NCBI GenBank assembly: GCA_029207755.1
Contig: JARCOQ010000003.1
Coordinates: 95,620,646-95,684,645 of the forward strand
Origin: Chamaea fasciata
Taxonomy: Eukaryota; Chordata; Aves; Passeriformes; Sylviidae
DNA: 64,000 bases
Direction of reading: 5' to 3'
The notes below the pieces were generated by a model, which ran no database searches, was not told the origin of the DNA, and saw only the letters and a list, made by a program, of their open reading frames with translations. Every line of letters starts with the position of its first letter. Position 1 is the first letter of the stretch. Shown piece after piece: positions 1 to 20,860 of this stretch. The position numbers and the translations under genes were made by a program.

Positions 1-889
1 CCCACAGGGACAGAGAAGGGAAGAGGGCCAGAACACTACAGTAGGAGAGAAGGAAGATGGGAAGAGGAAGGTGTCAAAAAGTGGTTTAGGAAGACTCTTT
101 TCCTTTAAGGTCAGCAAAAAATTAATAAGTAAAAAAATCCTTTGCACTGCAGGACCCACCTCGCAGATTTTAATTTTTTTCTTTACATATATTATTATTA
201 CATTTAATCGCCACATTTCTTTCCTTGTCTTCTTGGAAATGCCTGTCATGTCTTCCACGCCTGTCATCTTTTAATGATGTCATCATGATGATGCTCATCA
301 TTGTCAGTTGTAGTTACTGTTAAATGTAGTGAATTTGGTTAGTTCTTCTATGCTCTTGATGTATGACGTTCTCCTGATGAATTGCAAAGAACAGCTTGTA
401 GGAAAAACTAAGAGATGGGAAACAGCAAAATAAATCAATGGCAGGGAGGGGACAGGAAGATTAAAACTAAATGAACAAACACCATAAACATCTTAAAAAG
501 CCTACCAGAGAAAAAGTAAAACAATGAGAACTAAGAGTGAATTAATTTTGACACAAATGCAGCACTCTGTAAACTTACTGTAGCAACAAATAAAAGCATG
601 GACAAGAGCTGACCTGACAAGAGACCTGGCTAGAAATGGATGCAATCAAATACTTTAATGCATTGCATAATAAAAGCTTCTTACAAATCTGGAGTTTGAC
701 AGTATTTATGTTTCATAAATAGAAAAAAAAAATTCTCTCTGCAAAGGTTTTACGATTTTCAGTGTACAGCACAGGAACACCTTTCAAAAGATATTGCTGG
801 ACAGAGACTCCTGACAAATAGGGTATTTTGGAAGTTTAAAGTACCTTGAGAATTCATCTGGCTGTTTGGATCCTTTGTGTTTTACAGGA

Positions 890-2415
890 TGCTCGCAATT
901 GGCTTAACTGTGAGCTTCTGGATGTGCTCAAAACCAAAAGAGAAGTGGACCAGAGATGGAAAGTGGGCAAATACCCACTGGAAATTACAAGGCTGGTGCT
1001 AGGGGATGCAGAGATGCAGCTGGAATAGCAAAAGCTCAGCTCAAATCAAAATTGACGAGATATGTAAAAACCTCCAAGAAATGATTCTTTAGGTACCTAG
1101 AGAGCAAGTGGAAACAGAAGGAAAATATTGGCACACTGTTAAATGGGAGAGGTGAATTAGCCACCAGCAATGCAGAAAAGGCAGCGGTTCTTGACACTTC
1201 CTCCACATCTGTCTTTACCAACACTGTTGGGCCCCAGGCCTTCGGAGCAAATTCCAGGTTGATGCCAACACAGACCGACCATCGCTGATGGAAGAGCTGC
1301 AAGTGAACTGTAACAGGAGCTTGGCACTACAAATCCATGGGCCTTGACGTTGCCCACCCAGGGGTGTGAGGAGAACTGGCTGATGTTGCAAGCCTTTTCA
1401 TAATCTTTGAGAAGTTGTGGAGATCAGGGGATATCCCAGAAAACTGGAAGAGAGACAGTGACAACCCCACCTACAAGAGGGGCTTGAAGAAAGATCAACA
1501 GGCTCTTTAGCCTTATTTCAGTCTCTGGGAAAATTATAGAATGAATCCTTCTGGGGGCTATCACAAGTCAGATGAAGCACGTGATTGGGAAAAGCCAGCA
1601 CAGATTCACCAAGGGCCAGCCGTGCTTGACAAACCTGCAAATCCAAAACTGCTTTTTGTGACAAAAGTAACCTTTTTGGCTGATTGGGGGGGGAGGGGGG
1701 GGAGGGGCAGCGACCAATGGACATTGTCTACCTGGGTTTCTCCAAGGCTTTTGATAAGGTTTCCCATGGCCTCCTTCTAGAGAAATGTGTTATGGTCTGG
1801 ACAAATGGTCTGTGTAATGGGTAGGAAACTGGCTGAGAGGTTGCACACAGGGTGGTGGCAAACAGCTCCTTTTCAAACTGGCAACCTGCCACAAGTGAGG
1901 TCTTCCAGGGATCCATACTGGATCCCTGGAGCTAACCCTGTTTACAATCTCCGTAAGTGATCTGGACAATGGGATCAAGTGTATCCTGATGAAGTTTGAC
2001 AATGATACCAAACTGAGTAGGGAAGTGAACTCTTTGGAAGGGAAAGTCACACTGCAGGAAGACCTGTATAGGCTGAGAGAGTGGGCTGACAAGAACATTA
2101 GGAAGTTCAACCAAGACAAGTCTAAAGTCTTGCACCTGGGAAAATACTCAGGAGTGTAGCACAGGCTGGGACCTACCTGGCAGTGGAAAGGGACCTGGGC
2201 ATCCTGGGGATGACAAGCTCAGTGTAAGTGAGTGGAGCTGCTGTGGCACAGAGAGCCAGTGAGATGCTGGGCTGCATCAACAAGGGCATCACCACAGAGA
2301 CACAGAAGTCATTGTCCCACTCAGTGCTTGTCAGGCCACACCTGGAACATGGTGCTCAGTTTAGGCTCACACTGTGCAAAAAGCTGTGGACAGGCTGGAG
2401 AGCCATTGCTGACCT
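890..2415 (+). mobile_element. CR1-type LINE fragment: ORF2 linker and reverse transcriptase, both ends missing
   Basis: Seen: in shifting plus-strand frames the translation follows CR1 ORF2 in order. A linker gives LLDVLKTKREVDQRWKVGKY near 915-975. RT N-terminal motifs appear near 1395-1450 (FEKLWRSGDIPENWKRD-like), 1575-1640 (SQHRFTKGQPCLTNL-like) and 1730-1765 (SKAFDKVSHG-like). A cleaner stretch at about 1961-2143 includes ILMKFDNDTKL and NQDKSKVLHLG. The tail LVRPHLEHGAQF is near 2325-2365. The catalytic FADD box reads FDND, so the copy is dead. It stops before the CR1 C-terminal part and 3' UTR, although most CR1 copies are truncated only at the 5' end. It lies antisense to MYT1L. Confidence 0.88.
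1686..1708 (+). repeat. G-rich run
   Basis: Runs of 8, 8 and 4 G separated by single A lie inside the CR1 fragment. On the plus strand this could form a G-quadruplex; on the MYT1L sense strand it is C-rich. It probably arose after insertion, because it interrupts the reverse transcriptase frame. Confidence 0.8.
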
Positions 2416-5400
2416 AATGATAAGTATTTTTATTTTTTTAAATGCTGAAGCTGAAAAATGCTGCTTTTAAGACAGGATGTGACTTCAGGTAAATATTGAA
2501 AGCTCTGCAACAATTTGGGAGAAAATTTGCAGCCACTAGCCTGTGTTTTGTAAAGCATCTGTATTACAGAGCTACTGCTACTTTGGGGGCACACACCCCA
2601 GATAAACTCTGGGGTCAGATGCTTTTTTATGGTCCTGAGCACCAGGAGGTTTGACTGTAGGTGGTATTTGCAAATCTTCCCTTCAGAAGCTGAGGATGAT
2701 CACAGAGGATTTTTATGCAGTATCTATTTCTAGAAAAGAATATTTAATGAGAAAAATGATCTGCATATGAAAAATCTACATCTCCAACCTTCTTCCCTCA
2801 CATTTCTCATCTAAATGCTTTGAGTGTTTGAGAACTTAGAGGTCTTCTGAGGATCCATGTGAGTGTAGGTATCAGCCAGCTTCCAGAAAGCAGCTGCAGA
2901 GGGCAGCTCCTGCCTTGAGGTTTATTTGGGGTTTTGTTTGTCTTTTCCTCTTTTCATAATCTGTCTGTTCCCATGCTTAGCAATGCAGTTGTGCAACTAA
3001 GAGCTGTGACCAACACAGAATTTTTGGATGAAACAACACTGGCAGTGCTCCTTCACCTCAGGACATGCATGTGTGTTAATGGCTGAACTGAGAGAACTTC
3101 CTGTGGGCATTCTGACAGCCTTACTGTTAACTAAATCTTCCTATGGATAAAGTGGATAGCCTGTAACAAGTGTCATATGTAATCATCTCCCATAACCACT
3201 TGATGATTTCTATATATACTCCTTCAGAAGGGAAAAGGCAGTAGATGATGTCCATTGCTTCCTCCCAGCACATCTAGACATTTGGAAGGCATGCAAACAC
3301 AGTAGCATGCCCTTGCTGCTCAAATAAAAATCTCATTCTATAAACTCTTTTATGGCTCTTGGAGTTCTACTCTCCTCAGCAAGGATATAAGTTCACTAAA
3401 GAAAAATCACCCGTCTCTACGCTTTCATCTCTATTTAGCATTAGCTTAATAAAGGGAAAAATAGCTATAATTTGATCATCTCTTGTATATTACAGCTCTA
3501 CTAACATGTTTTTTACCGGCTTTGGCTGGAATAGAGTTCATGTTTTCCGGAGTAGTTGGTATGAGGCTATGTTTTTGATTTGTGTTGGAAACAGCATGGA
3601 TAATTCAGGGATGTTTTTCTTGCTGCTGAGGAATACTCACACAGACTCAAGGCCTTTTGTGCTTCTCACCCCACTTCACCATTGGTAGGGCTGGGGGTGC
3701 ACAAGTTTGAGGCTGGGTGGGGACATAGCTGGGACAGCTGATCCCAACTAACCCCAGGGATATCCTACAACATATGGTGTCATGCTCAATATAAAAAGTT
3801 GGGGGAAGAAGGTGGAGGAAGGGAGGGACATTTGGAGCAATGGTGTTTGTCTTCCCAAGACACCATTACTTGAGCCCTGCTCTCCTGGGAATGGCTGAAC
3901 ACCTGACTGCCCATGGGAAGCAGTGAATTAATTCCTTGTTTTGCTTTGCTTGTGAGTGTGGCATTTATTTTACCTATTAATCTCCACCCATGGGTTTTCT
4001 CACTTTCACACTTCAGATTCTCTCCCCCATCCTGCTGGAAGTGAGCAAGCAACTCTGTGGGGCTGAGGTCCCAACTGGGGTTAAACCACAACAGTTTTCC
4101 TTAGTAAAGGGAATTTAAAAGCTTCGTTAATGTGTTTGAAATGGGTGAACACTGATGTAAATAAAAGTAAGCTGAAGATGGGAACAAGAACACAGTTTTA
4201 GATCTGAAAAGGCATTTCTGCAGGTAATTTCCACTGAAGTCAGCACAAGCACATTCACTCCCTGTGCTAAGGAGCAGGGTTGCTAAATCCAAATATATTC
4301 TGAGAAAGTCCCCACTGATCACAGCACTAGAAATGATACCATCCATAAAAACCTTCTTAAATCAAATATAGGGATGTAAGGGTCTCTTCAAGAACTAAAC
4401 TGCAAAGCTACAATATAATAGGCAATTTACATTTTATTACAACCTATTTATCTACTGATTCCATGCTCACATGCCTTCCAATTCATTTTCATATTGCTGA
4501 TAGGTCACCTAATTTCACACTGGCCTCTCTTCCTAGCAGAGGCTCCTTTATGAAGCATAGTACACTTAATCCTATGCTTTAGGTCCCTCCTGATAACCCT
4601 GTTTCCATTCTTTCCTAATGCAAACTCCTTGACAAAATGAAATTTTTTACAGAAATTTCTGCAAACAGGCAATGAAATGTTAAAAATGAAAATCTTTTGT
4701 TGGTACTTTGATCATAAGGTAGGATTCAAAATTCACTGAAATTTATGATTTTTTTCATTGGCTACTTAATTCTTCTTTATTAGTGTTTATGTAGGAATAT
4801 GCATACATTTAAATTCCCGCCTACATACCGGTTGGAGAAGGTTTTTATTGATTTACTTGTGGATCATCTCTGGTGTCCATTGATACCAGTGCAATGATAT
4901 CATGTGTACAATGTCAACAGCAGCCCTGAGAAATCTTTACCTGAAAAACATCTTTCCTAATATATATTTGATAAATTCAACAGCTGGCATCATTTTCATA
5001 AGCCAGTCTGCTGTTCATTTCCAGAGTATTACAGCTGTTTCAATAGAAGCTATTTAACAGCTATTTACAAATGGCAAAATATAAAAATCTCGGAGAAGAC
5101 ATAAAGGACAACTACACATGCAATGAATGTATATATAAGCTTAGAGAAGTCTGCTGATAGAAAAATATTTCCACAGGGGAGGAAAAAAGTCCTAATAGAA
5201 GAGCACCAAGGTGTACAGGCAAAAATGAAGACATTAACTACTCCTTCCTGAGGAGCTTTTACTGGCTCAGTTAAAGGCCACAGCCCTGCTTTTCCCCTGT
5301 GCATACTGAAACCACCTCTACCTGCAAAAGAATGTCCACAAACCTGGTCTCACTGTGTAACTGGCATAGCATTACTTCTCTTCAGAAGGTGAGAATTTGA

Positions 5401-8066
5401 AATTTACAGCCATGGCTGTACAGCAAAATGTTATTAGTGGTAGAAGATGGGACCACAGCCTGTTAGAATGGATACACCTGAAGTAAGGGAGTATTTCATC
5501 CTTACGTAAGGAAATGGAGAGTCTGTGATTTAGGTGGGATCGAGCTCCAGATTATGACACCTGGGTTTAACATCTGCATGAGAACTATGTGTCAAAGTTG
5601 CCATGGAACTCTGGGACCCGTTCATTTAACAAGGCCTGCACCCCAGTAGATCCCCTGCCAGGCACATTCAGCTCTCAGCTGTCATAATCAAAGAATGGAG
5701 TGTCTCACAAGTCTTCAGTCATTTCAGCCAGCCCAGTATTGCTGCATGCCCTAACACTTCAAATGCATAAAGTGCCTGAAAAGTAGGCAGGGGAAACCAC
5801 TCCCTCTTGACACACTCAGTGACACTTACGGTACAACTGACTAAAGGCCAGTGCCTACTTCACTGAGGTGGTCAACTCTCCAGGATCCATCCATCCTGGA
5901 AGGGGAGTAAATGCATCCTACATCTTGTACAAGCAGATTCTTAAGGTAGGTGAACTGTTCTGATACTCAATCCTACATCCAGGGTTTGATTATACAGGCC
6001 ATATAGTTGTCCATATACAGGCATGAAATGCTATTTGAGAAGATATATCACTAAGGCTGATACATATTACACTGGACCTACCTTTCTGAGCAGCAGCTGG
6101 AGACCATATAAGTAACCCAAAGGCATCTAAAATGGCTCCATGTGTTTTTTTCTTTGTGTGAGCAAATGAACCAACCACTTTAACAGCCTTAAGAATTCTA
6201 CAAGAATTAAGAGTATTTTTAAAATAATATGGCTTGTTATTACCACTGCTTACGGAAACTTCAAGCAGTTGTTTTAATTTGCTCATTTGCTAACAACTTA
6301 GAATGCTGGCCCTTTGTTACATCAAGACAATTAAGTAGGATCAATCTACTTCATCAGTCTTTTTAAGCAACCTTTCATCTTGTGGTACTCTCCTCTAACA
6401 ACGGACCTTTTTGCCCAAAACCTGATCTTACAAGGTAAGCCATATACAAGTCTGTTTGTACTTAAAATAGTGGTACTAAAACCCCCACATGGCTGCTCTG
6501 TAGCTAAATATCATATTTAGGTTACTCTATTAGGGTTTTTTTTTTTCATTAAAGCATTCCTTAAAAAAAAAAATCTCTAGCCACAATTTGCCCTTTAAAT
6601 TGTAAACTTATTGTCAGTACATTTCTTTTAGAAGTTAGTTATTCTTTTCGCAAGATTTTTCTCCTTGAAAAAATGTAAGTACTATGTGAATACTCCTTGC
6701 AAGCAATCTCCCAGCAATTATACTGTACCTTTTAAGTAAAGGTAAAATAATTTCAAAATTTTAATGACAGATCTCTCTGAGTTAAATGAATATTACACCA
6801 TTATGAAGAAAGTCAAACTGAAATATGAACACAAATACTGGTGTTTTACTGAAATTCAGAAACTTAAACCCACATGTGGTATCTGCATAAATGGTCAGTT
6901 TTGCGTCTCCTACTTCCTAAAGCCTCTGGGAGTTGCAGGCTGTGGAATACATTTGGCTACTCAGGTAACACCTCAGGTCATGGACCAGAATCCCTTCATG
7001 GTAGATACCATAAAACACTGAGTAGAAAAACAACTCTGAGCCTAAACAGTAAATAGGAACTATATGCACAAATTTTGGAGGGGTTGAAGTAAGGATAAGG
7101 CTTCTGGGTGAAGCTGTAAAGGATTGTCAAAGAAAGAATCAAAGGAAATAGTTATAGGCAAGAGAAGGAAGAAGCACACTTTTCACCTCTGTGTCCAGAA
7201 CTGACTACAAAACAAGATCAAATTGGCTTAGCTAACTGAAGGGTACAGAAGTTCAACTGAGGTCTGCCTGGAGAGGGTGACAAATTAGGGACATCAGCTT
7301 GACATATTTGAAGTAAAGAGTTCTATATTAGCGATTATATAATAAGAAATTTGCTCTGACATTATAGTCATTTCAGGCCTAGATTCCCAGTCAGAGCTCA
7401 AAAAAAATCCTTGTTTCTTCATAATCTAATATCTACAATGGCTGCAAGTTTTATCCCTAACAGACTGGCCACTTTCTCCTCATTTTACAAGCCATGAAAA
7501 ATGTTATCATTGAAGTTCTCTTATTTTTGCCAAGTTCATGAAAAATCAAGCTTTGTATTTCTTTTGTCAAATGTTTACATTCCATTAGTTTTAAACAATG
7601 TTCTGAATTCTACATACATAGTTTTCAACAAACATGTTCATTACCAAACGAATAAAAGTACTTTGGTTTTATATAAGTGTTTCCTAATATTCTTCAGTTC
7701 CATTTTCTGATGTTTGAGAATCAAGAATTGTTTGAAACCTCTGAAAATAAGGTGGACTCAGATATGTTTTAAAATGTCTACCACAAGGTAATTTGTCCGG
7801 AAATATGCAATAAAGCAATAGGAACTTACTTTCATGCATGATTTTTCCCCTAAAATTTTCTGTGTATTATAGATTTAAATGCAGGTCTGTATCTGCATTA
7901 AAAACTTGCATGTCTGGATTTCCAGTTACTGACATATAAACGTAAGGAGATTATTTTTTGATGTAATAATGAAATTCAAAAGGAACAGAGAAATGCTATG
8001 GCAAAAAGCTGTATTTTAAATCTGATTTAAAAAATATACGTGAAAAACGTAAGTCATAGTTACTCA

Positions 8067-14358
<6,292 letters not shown>

Positions 14359-14421
14359 CTTCGATGAGAAGCATAATTTCCAGTAATATGCCCAGAGCCA
14401 TCACACCCAGGGGTGGGACAC
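14359..14421 (-). CDS. MYT1L: MYT1L exon (window exon 11): 21-codon exon for four ligands of the next finger
   Basis: Seen: 63 nt, acceptor GTTATTCTAG/GTGTCC, donor CGAAG/GTATGT. It encodes (K)[20 protein letters not shown] plus AG. Length, phase and protein match window exon 9 (one Val/Ile change inside the finger), but third-codon positions differ widely, so the two are an old duplicate under strong protein constraint. It is separated from exon 10 by a 24-kb intron. All four ligands are intact. Confidence 0.97.
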
Positions 14422-16214
14422 CTAGAATAACAATGGAAAAGACACCCAGAAGTTACTGACAGGAAAGATGAAACTGTCTGTTTAAAAATATTATTCATTG
14501 GCTTAGTCCTTGTTTCCTCAGGAGTCAGCCTTTGGGACCCCTAGCCACTGCTAAACCTGAGCTTAATTCCACACCAGGGACAAACATAGTTTTTCATTCA
14601 TAAAATGTTTTTCTTTGCTACTCCTCAGTTGCCCACTCCAGTGCTTCCTAGATACCTCAAGTACTGGCAGATTAGTGGAGATTTCCCAGCAATCTGACAT
14701 CCCTACACCACCAGGAGTGAGTTGGATTGACAGCAAATGGACTATCCCCGTGCTGTATGCTTAGGTAGTGGCTAACATGGCAGTAATTTTCTTTTTCACT
14801 GAAGCTATTGCTCTAATCACTGCACAGTGTCATGAGGTCACACCTCACAGTGAAGAGAACCCTTCACCTCTCCATGAAGCAAAGGAAATGCCTAAGAAAA
14901 AGGAAGTGTGTAGACAGGGAAGTAATGCTAGCCTCTTGCAGAGAGATAGTAACCCACCCAAACAGTACCAAACACCAAGCTACAGCACCAGACAGAAATG
15001 ATACAGCCCTGAGTGGAATTTTTAATAGTGGGATGACATTAGAGCCATCAAAGAAAATGGATGGATTTTTCTACATCGCAAAGATGATTGCGATCATCAC
15101 AGAAAAAGCTACATTATAATGCTAAGTAAAATCATTAGCTGGTATTTGAACTGCTATACTAAATCACAGAAAAGACAAAGACTTAATTTATATGCTTTTT
15201 ACTGAACAGACAAATGCTACATGAATTCCAAAAAGTCACTTTTCTTGAGCCTGAGTTTTGAATTTTAGCCATGCTATTTAAGGCTTTATTTGAAGTAAGC
15301 ATTCAAATTCAAAAAAAACTTGCTCACAAATTCAGATATTGCATTCTATAACATCAGATTTCCATAACATTGTATTTTTCCACTATTTGAATCAGGAGTT
15401 CATGCAGACTTTGGCTTTCACCCTTTAGTTACATGTGTGCTTTCCTCAAAGTTGGTCCATACTGGTAAGCTTTTATTTCACAAGGTTTCTACAAAGACTT
15501 GAACATTTCTTAAAACCAGTAAATAAGTAACCCAGAGTTCAGTGCTATGGAGTTGTCATGTTCCATTAAGATGAATTTTAGCTATTTTAAGCTAGTAAGC
15601 ATCACCTACTTCTGAGGAGTTCAGCAGGGCTAAACTTCAAACATGATTATTCCTACCTTGAAAGACATATATTAAACTTGATCTTATTCAATGAAGTTCC
15701 CATATAATCTTCATCTGGACCAGTTTAGTTACTCTATAGAAAACATCAAAATATGGTAGCAGTTCTTGGATGTTAGCTGGTAAAACTTATGGGGTTCCCT
15801 ACAACACCAAGTTTCTCTTCTCCATCCCGGACAGGCTGTGCACTTTGGACAAGAAATCTAAACAATGTGCTTAGAGACAATTCTCCTTCTCTCCTGCTTT
15901 GTCTTTGCACAGGACCAAATATATTACTGTGATCTTGCATGACAGGTGTATTAACATAGCTCTTAAAGACCAAAACACAGGCTGACATCACATATCAATC
16001 TTTCTTCTTATAGAAAGATAAAGCCCATAATTCCTGCATGGAAATTTCTGATAGCAATTAGGTAAAACTATGATCTTGATAAAGGAGATTCAGTCTGTAT
16101 GCCTGTTGCCCTTCATTCTTGGTTGTGGTTGCACATGGCTAGCATAAACTTTGGTTATTTTTTCAAAAAATAAGAGGTCAGGGCATCTAATATGAAGGGT
16201 CTTATAATTTAAAT

Positions 16215-16246
16215 ACTCTCTCTCTATATATATATATACATATATG
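16215..16246 (+). repeat. CT/TA dinucleotide microsatellite
   Basis: A compound (CT)n run leads into (TA)n with a short ACATATATG tail. Confidence 0.85.
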
Positions 16247-19200
16247 TTATCATTGTTATTTTTTTCTTAGGTAAATGTTTTGAGATCTACAGAGAGATAA
16301 CCTCTTGCTTCATGTGATTTTTTTTTCGTGCTTGGTAGCTTCAGCACTCTCCAGTGCCTATTTCCATCAAGACTAGCTGCACCACTGAAGCCTGACTAAA
16401 GCCCCTAAGATGCTGAATCAAAAGATAAGGGGATAAGAATTATTTAAAAGAACTGACTAAATTTTGGCTCTACATGTCCACAGCATTTAAATGAATAAAA
16501 GAGAACCTGGAGATATGGGACTATTCCTCTGCAGTCTGTCTGGGGTACTACAAGGATTTCTTCTTTATCAGCCCATGATTTGAAGCCACCATTTTCCTCT
16601 CCACACTTTCTATCCTTTTGAGGATAAGCTATTAGCAAAACTGAACATTTTTTTTTCCCCATCTTTTCCAAGACTTTTTGTTACAGGCAGCATGATTAAT
16701 AGTGTCTTACAAAAAGGATTTATAAGATGCACCACTATATCCTGTCCATCTGTCTTAAAATAAGACCACTGCATCTCAACCATTTGGACAGTCTTACACA
16801 ATTTAAAAACTAGCTTATTTCCGTTTCATTAAAAAAAAAAAAAATTAACAACTGAAGCTAAAGAAGAAATCATCCTGCTGTAAATTGAATTGAGTATCTT
16901 CAGAAATGGCTTTGCACAGTTAGTATCAGTTTAAAAATGTATTTTTGATTAAACCAGATGAGATCTTTATGCTGGCAAGGATTTCAGAAAGACCTTTCAA
17001 ATTTTGATTTTGGCACTACAATATTTATTTTAAAATCTCATAAGTTTATATTTACTTTCATGTAAAAGATTAAATGAGGGTTTAGTGCAGTTGGTAAGAA
17101 CATTTAAAACTCTGGAACGCTTATATTTCTGCTGTTTCCATTCTATGGGAAATGCTCTCAACAGTGTGACACACAGGATGCAGATATGCAGCAGTCTGTT
17201 ACAACTATGAAGCTATTACAATATTTACTTGCTATCCTAAACAGATCAGATAAGGAGACAACCCCAAGTTCTTGTGCTATTGGAATTGGGAGTCTGTATT
17301 TTCCAAATGTCTGAGCATATGCAGGACTTGCATATACTTTACTACTTTGCTATCATTTATTACCTACATGCATATGACTTAATTATAAGTCAAACAACAA
17401 TGCCAGAAAAATGTATGCACTGCTTGTAAGAGGCAGGTGATGGGAAACTCTGAATATGACTAACAGAGCATGTGGAAAAAGAGAGCTGCAGTTCTCCTTG
17501 CTTACTTAAAGCAAATCTGTTTTGGCAGGATCAGAAACCCATTCGTAGAATTTACATAATAGCTTATTGTAGCACAGGAAATACTTTAGTACTGTAATGA
17601 GGGAGGTGAGAAAAGGAACTGACTCTGTGAAGACTGAAGTTCAGGACACAGAATACTAGCACTTGCCTAGAGATTCAGGGCATCCAGCAAAAGAAAGGGC
17701 TTGTCAGGAAAGGGGAATGCAGTTAGCAGTGCCTTAATGTCCCATTCATTTCACAGATCATCCCAGAGAAGCATTTTTGGGAAAATAAGCAGAAGCAGGA
17801 AGTGGGGCAGGCAGCAGAACAGCAACAGCTGTGGCAGCTGGATTCAGTATTGGGCTTAGATTCAACAGCAGAAGAAAAAAGGGTGAGAGTTAAACTGAGA
17901 ATACACTTAAGCCCTGCTACTGATTCCTCACTAAGGAAAGATCGAAGGTGTGCAGCAATTAAAACAAACTTCTGGCAGAAGAACTCAGGGAGGTTTCTGA
18001 GACTGGGGAGGAAGTGGATGCAATGCCCAAATGAGCTCTGGGAGGGTTTTTCCAAATGCCAGTGGTTAAAAGTCTTGTTGAAACCTCAGCTCACAAGACC
18101 GCCCCAGCTCTCACCAGCACAGGGCACTACACATAAGACCCATAATTAAACCTATATTCCTAGGCTTTTATCTAGGTCTACAGGGGCAAGATAAGCTTAC
18201 ATGTAGTGTAGATAATTAGATTCACAGCTTTACTAGCATCAGAGCAAATAGAATTTTATACAAAGTGCAAAGACAGAAATGCAGTAGTTTCCTCATTATT
18301 GTATATGACTTTGGTTGACTTACTTTTTCGTATTATTTTAAAACATAAATTAGATCCATAACATAGAGATAAAATAAAGACATAAAAAACAACTTCAAAA
18401 TTTTCATTTTTGTGCTGAGGATATAGGCTCCCATGGAAAAGAATTAAACCATCAGTTTCTCTCACACTGGCCAACTGCAATGAGTTCCTACAAAATACCT
18501 TTCATGACCCATAAACTGATGGATTAACACTAAAGACTGATGCTACCTTTACTGTTTACAACACTTCGCACCTACTATGCTGTGCATCCAATCTTCCCTT
18601 GTGAACACATGTATCAATAATACAGTCTATCAGAGAGAATATCCTATAAATCACTAACTATTTAAAGCAGATGTAGCTATCAAAAGAAAAATCATATTGA
18701 ATTGAACACGGGAATAAATTGGGAAATTGTGCAACAATTCAGAATGGTTCTCCATAATGTTCCACACTGTAAAAGAACAGGGATTAATAGAAAATTATAT
18801 CTTCCCATAGTTTTATTTTGACCATGCTGTCAATCTCTATAGTAGAGGTGTGATTTTCTATTGAAGATTCAGAAAGGCTAGAAAAATATAATTGTTTCCT
18901 GTGGGATTTCTTCACAACAGAATGTAGAATTTTTTATTGTCTGGTGGTTTCCACCTATTTGAGATTCTGCTTTATTTGACTGAATTACCAGGAATGGAAT
19001 TCACAGGTTGGGAGGCTGGAAGACAGACATGGTAACACTTGCATTTCTGGTTTTGTCTGAAGATCTGAGAGTATTTTAAAAACATTACTGGAAAGGGGAA
19101 GGATTTGGAAGAGGAAAAACGGATAATAAAGAGTCTAAATTACTTTACATAGAAGAGGAAAATATGCTAGAGGTATAGATTCTTATTCACTGTTCTGTTT

Positions 19201-19283
19201 GCAGCTAAAAAGCTGTACATCTTCTGAAACTATATGTAGATTCGTAACCAAATTATTGTGGTGGTTTTTATTATTGTGGGGTT

Positions 19284-19310
19284 TGTTGTTGTTGTTGTTG
19301 TTGTTTGGGG

Positions 19311-19341
<31 letters not shown>
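19284..19341 (+). repeat. Compound microsatellite (TTG)n then (GT)n
   Basis: About seven TTG units are followed, after a G/T-rich spacer, by about thirteen GT units. On the MYT1L sense strand this is (CAA)n and (CA)n. Confidence 0.9.
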
Positions 19342-20429
19342 TTCTAGGAAGGTAGTCCCAAAACAAAAGGTTACAAAAGTAAAATTTTAAAGAAATTGTG
19401 TTTGCAGTTCCTTGAATTCAATATGCGAAAGAGGAGGAATAAAAGGAGAGGGCACAAAAGGAAAAGGATGAGAAGAAGCTCTATCAAATTCAATACTGGA
19501 TTTTCTGTGGAGTATAGTAGGTTTATGGAGTGTCTATCCCTTTACAAATTTGAGGGTTTGTCAAAAACTACAGGTTTGCAGCTCTTGACAAACAAGTCCT
19601 CTTTTTAACTAGCTAAGAGCCAAAAGAGAGAACAAACTTTTCTCCAGTTCCTTCCTATGCCAGTCACCACTAACCTGCAGGGAGCACTCCAGGGTGAGAA
19701 ACAAGATCATGAACAAATCTTTGTGGTCCTCAGTACAGATTTTTGGCCACAGGTATGTCAGTAAGAACCAGTGTTCTGGCTATTGTTGTGAAAACACCTC
19801 TTTAGCAGGAACTGGACAGATAGCAGCAACTCATTTTGTCTTTATTCTTCTGAGTGGTCAGAGCAATGACTCCCAGCCATTACTGTTCTAGCCAGCTCTG
19901 TGAAAGCAATCTGGATATGTAAATACGTAAAAATCTGATTTCCAGTCCCAGGTATTTCGGTAGACTGTTGAGCCCTAATTAAGTATGTGAAGTGGGAATG
20001 CTGCTGATTCTTTTCCTCATGATGACACAAAAAAGCTGTTGCCTGTTCTAATTCCAGTAGGAACACAGATATTTTCCATTTTAATTCTGTGGTCTTTTAA
20101 TGTCTATTTTTTACCATAGCATTTGATTTTTGAATTCCAGTGATGATACTTTCCTTTGATGTCTAGACCAAAACCCTCTACCTACACAATCTGTCTATGA
20201 ATTTGCAATGAAAAACAGTTTTGTTAGGATGGATTTATTTTCCCTTAGTTTTCCTCAGAGAGGTGCCATATCTACACACTTCTTGTATTTCACTCCTTCC
20301 ATTTTCTTTCCTGGTGCCTTTCACTGTGTTTTCAACCCTTTTCCTGAAGTGAAGCAAGTACTTCCATTTGCTATTGCTCCATAGTTTGCTTTCCATATTC
20401 CTCTCCAGCACTTTTCTGCTGCATGCTAC

Positions 20430-20695
20430 TTCCTTGTTTCCCAAATCCTTTTTCTCTTGTCTCTTCTTGCCTCTTTAACATTTTCTCTCTCTCTCTTGCT
20501 TTTTTTTCTCTGTTCCCTTTGGCTGATGCGTTCGATCTCTGTTCCTTCCTCATCTCTCATCCTTTCATGATCTCTAATAACCTTGAAGTCGATGTTTCTT
20601 TCTTCTTTCCTCCTTCCTCTTTGTTTTTTTTTCCCCCATTATCTTTTCTTTCATCACTCTTCTTGTTCTCCTCCTCTTTTCTTCCAGCTGATTTT
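20430..20695 (+). repeat. Long pyrimidine-rich tract
   Basis: About 260 bp is mainly T and C (TCTCTCTCTCTTGC, TTCCTCCTTCCTCTTTG and similar). On the MYT1L sense strand it is a purine-rich GA tract. This composition can form triplex DNA, but no mirror symmetry was demonstrated. Confidence 0.7.
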
Positions 20696-20860
20696 ATCAT
20701 TCCTGCCACCTGCATTGCTTGTGGTCCTCTCACATTGCTGAAATGACTGGATACATATTCTGCCCTTGTGTCAGAGGAGAAAGTGCTGTGTGTGAAACCC
20801 TAATACAGAATTTATTGCCTGTCAAGACTCAATGAGTCATTTTAAGTATCTTGCCCTTGT

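Noticed and set aside
17723..18149. Overlapping open frames of 110 and 115 codons on opposite strands
   Set aside because: No family signature, no splice-site or start context. They look like chance frames in a locally GC-richer patch.
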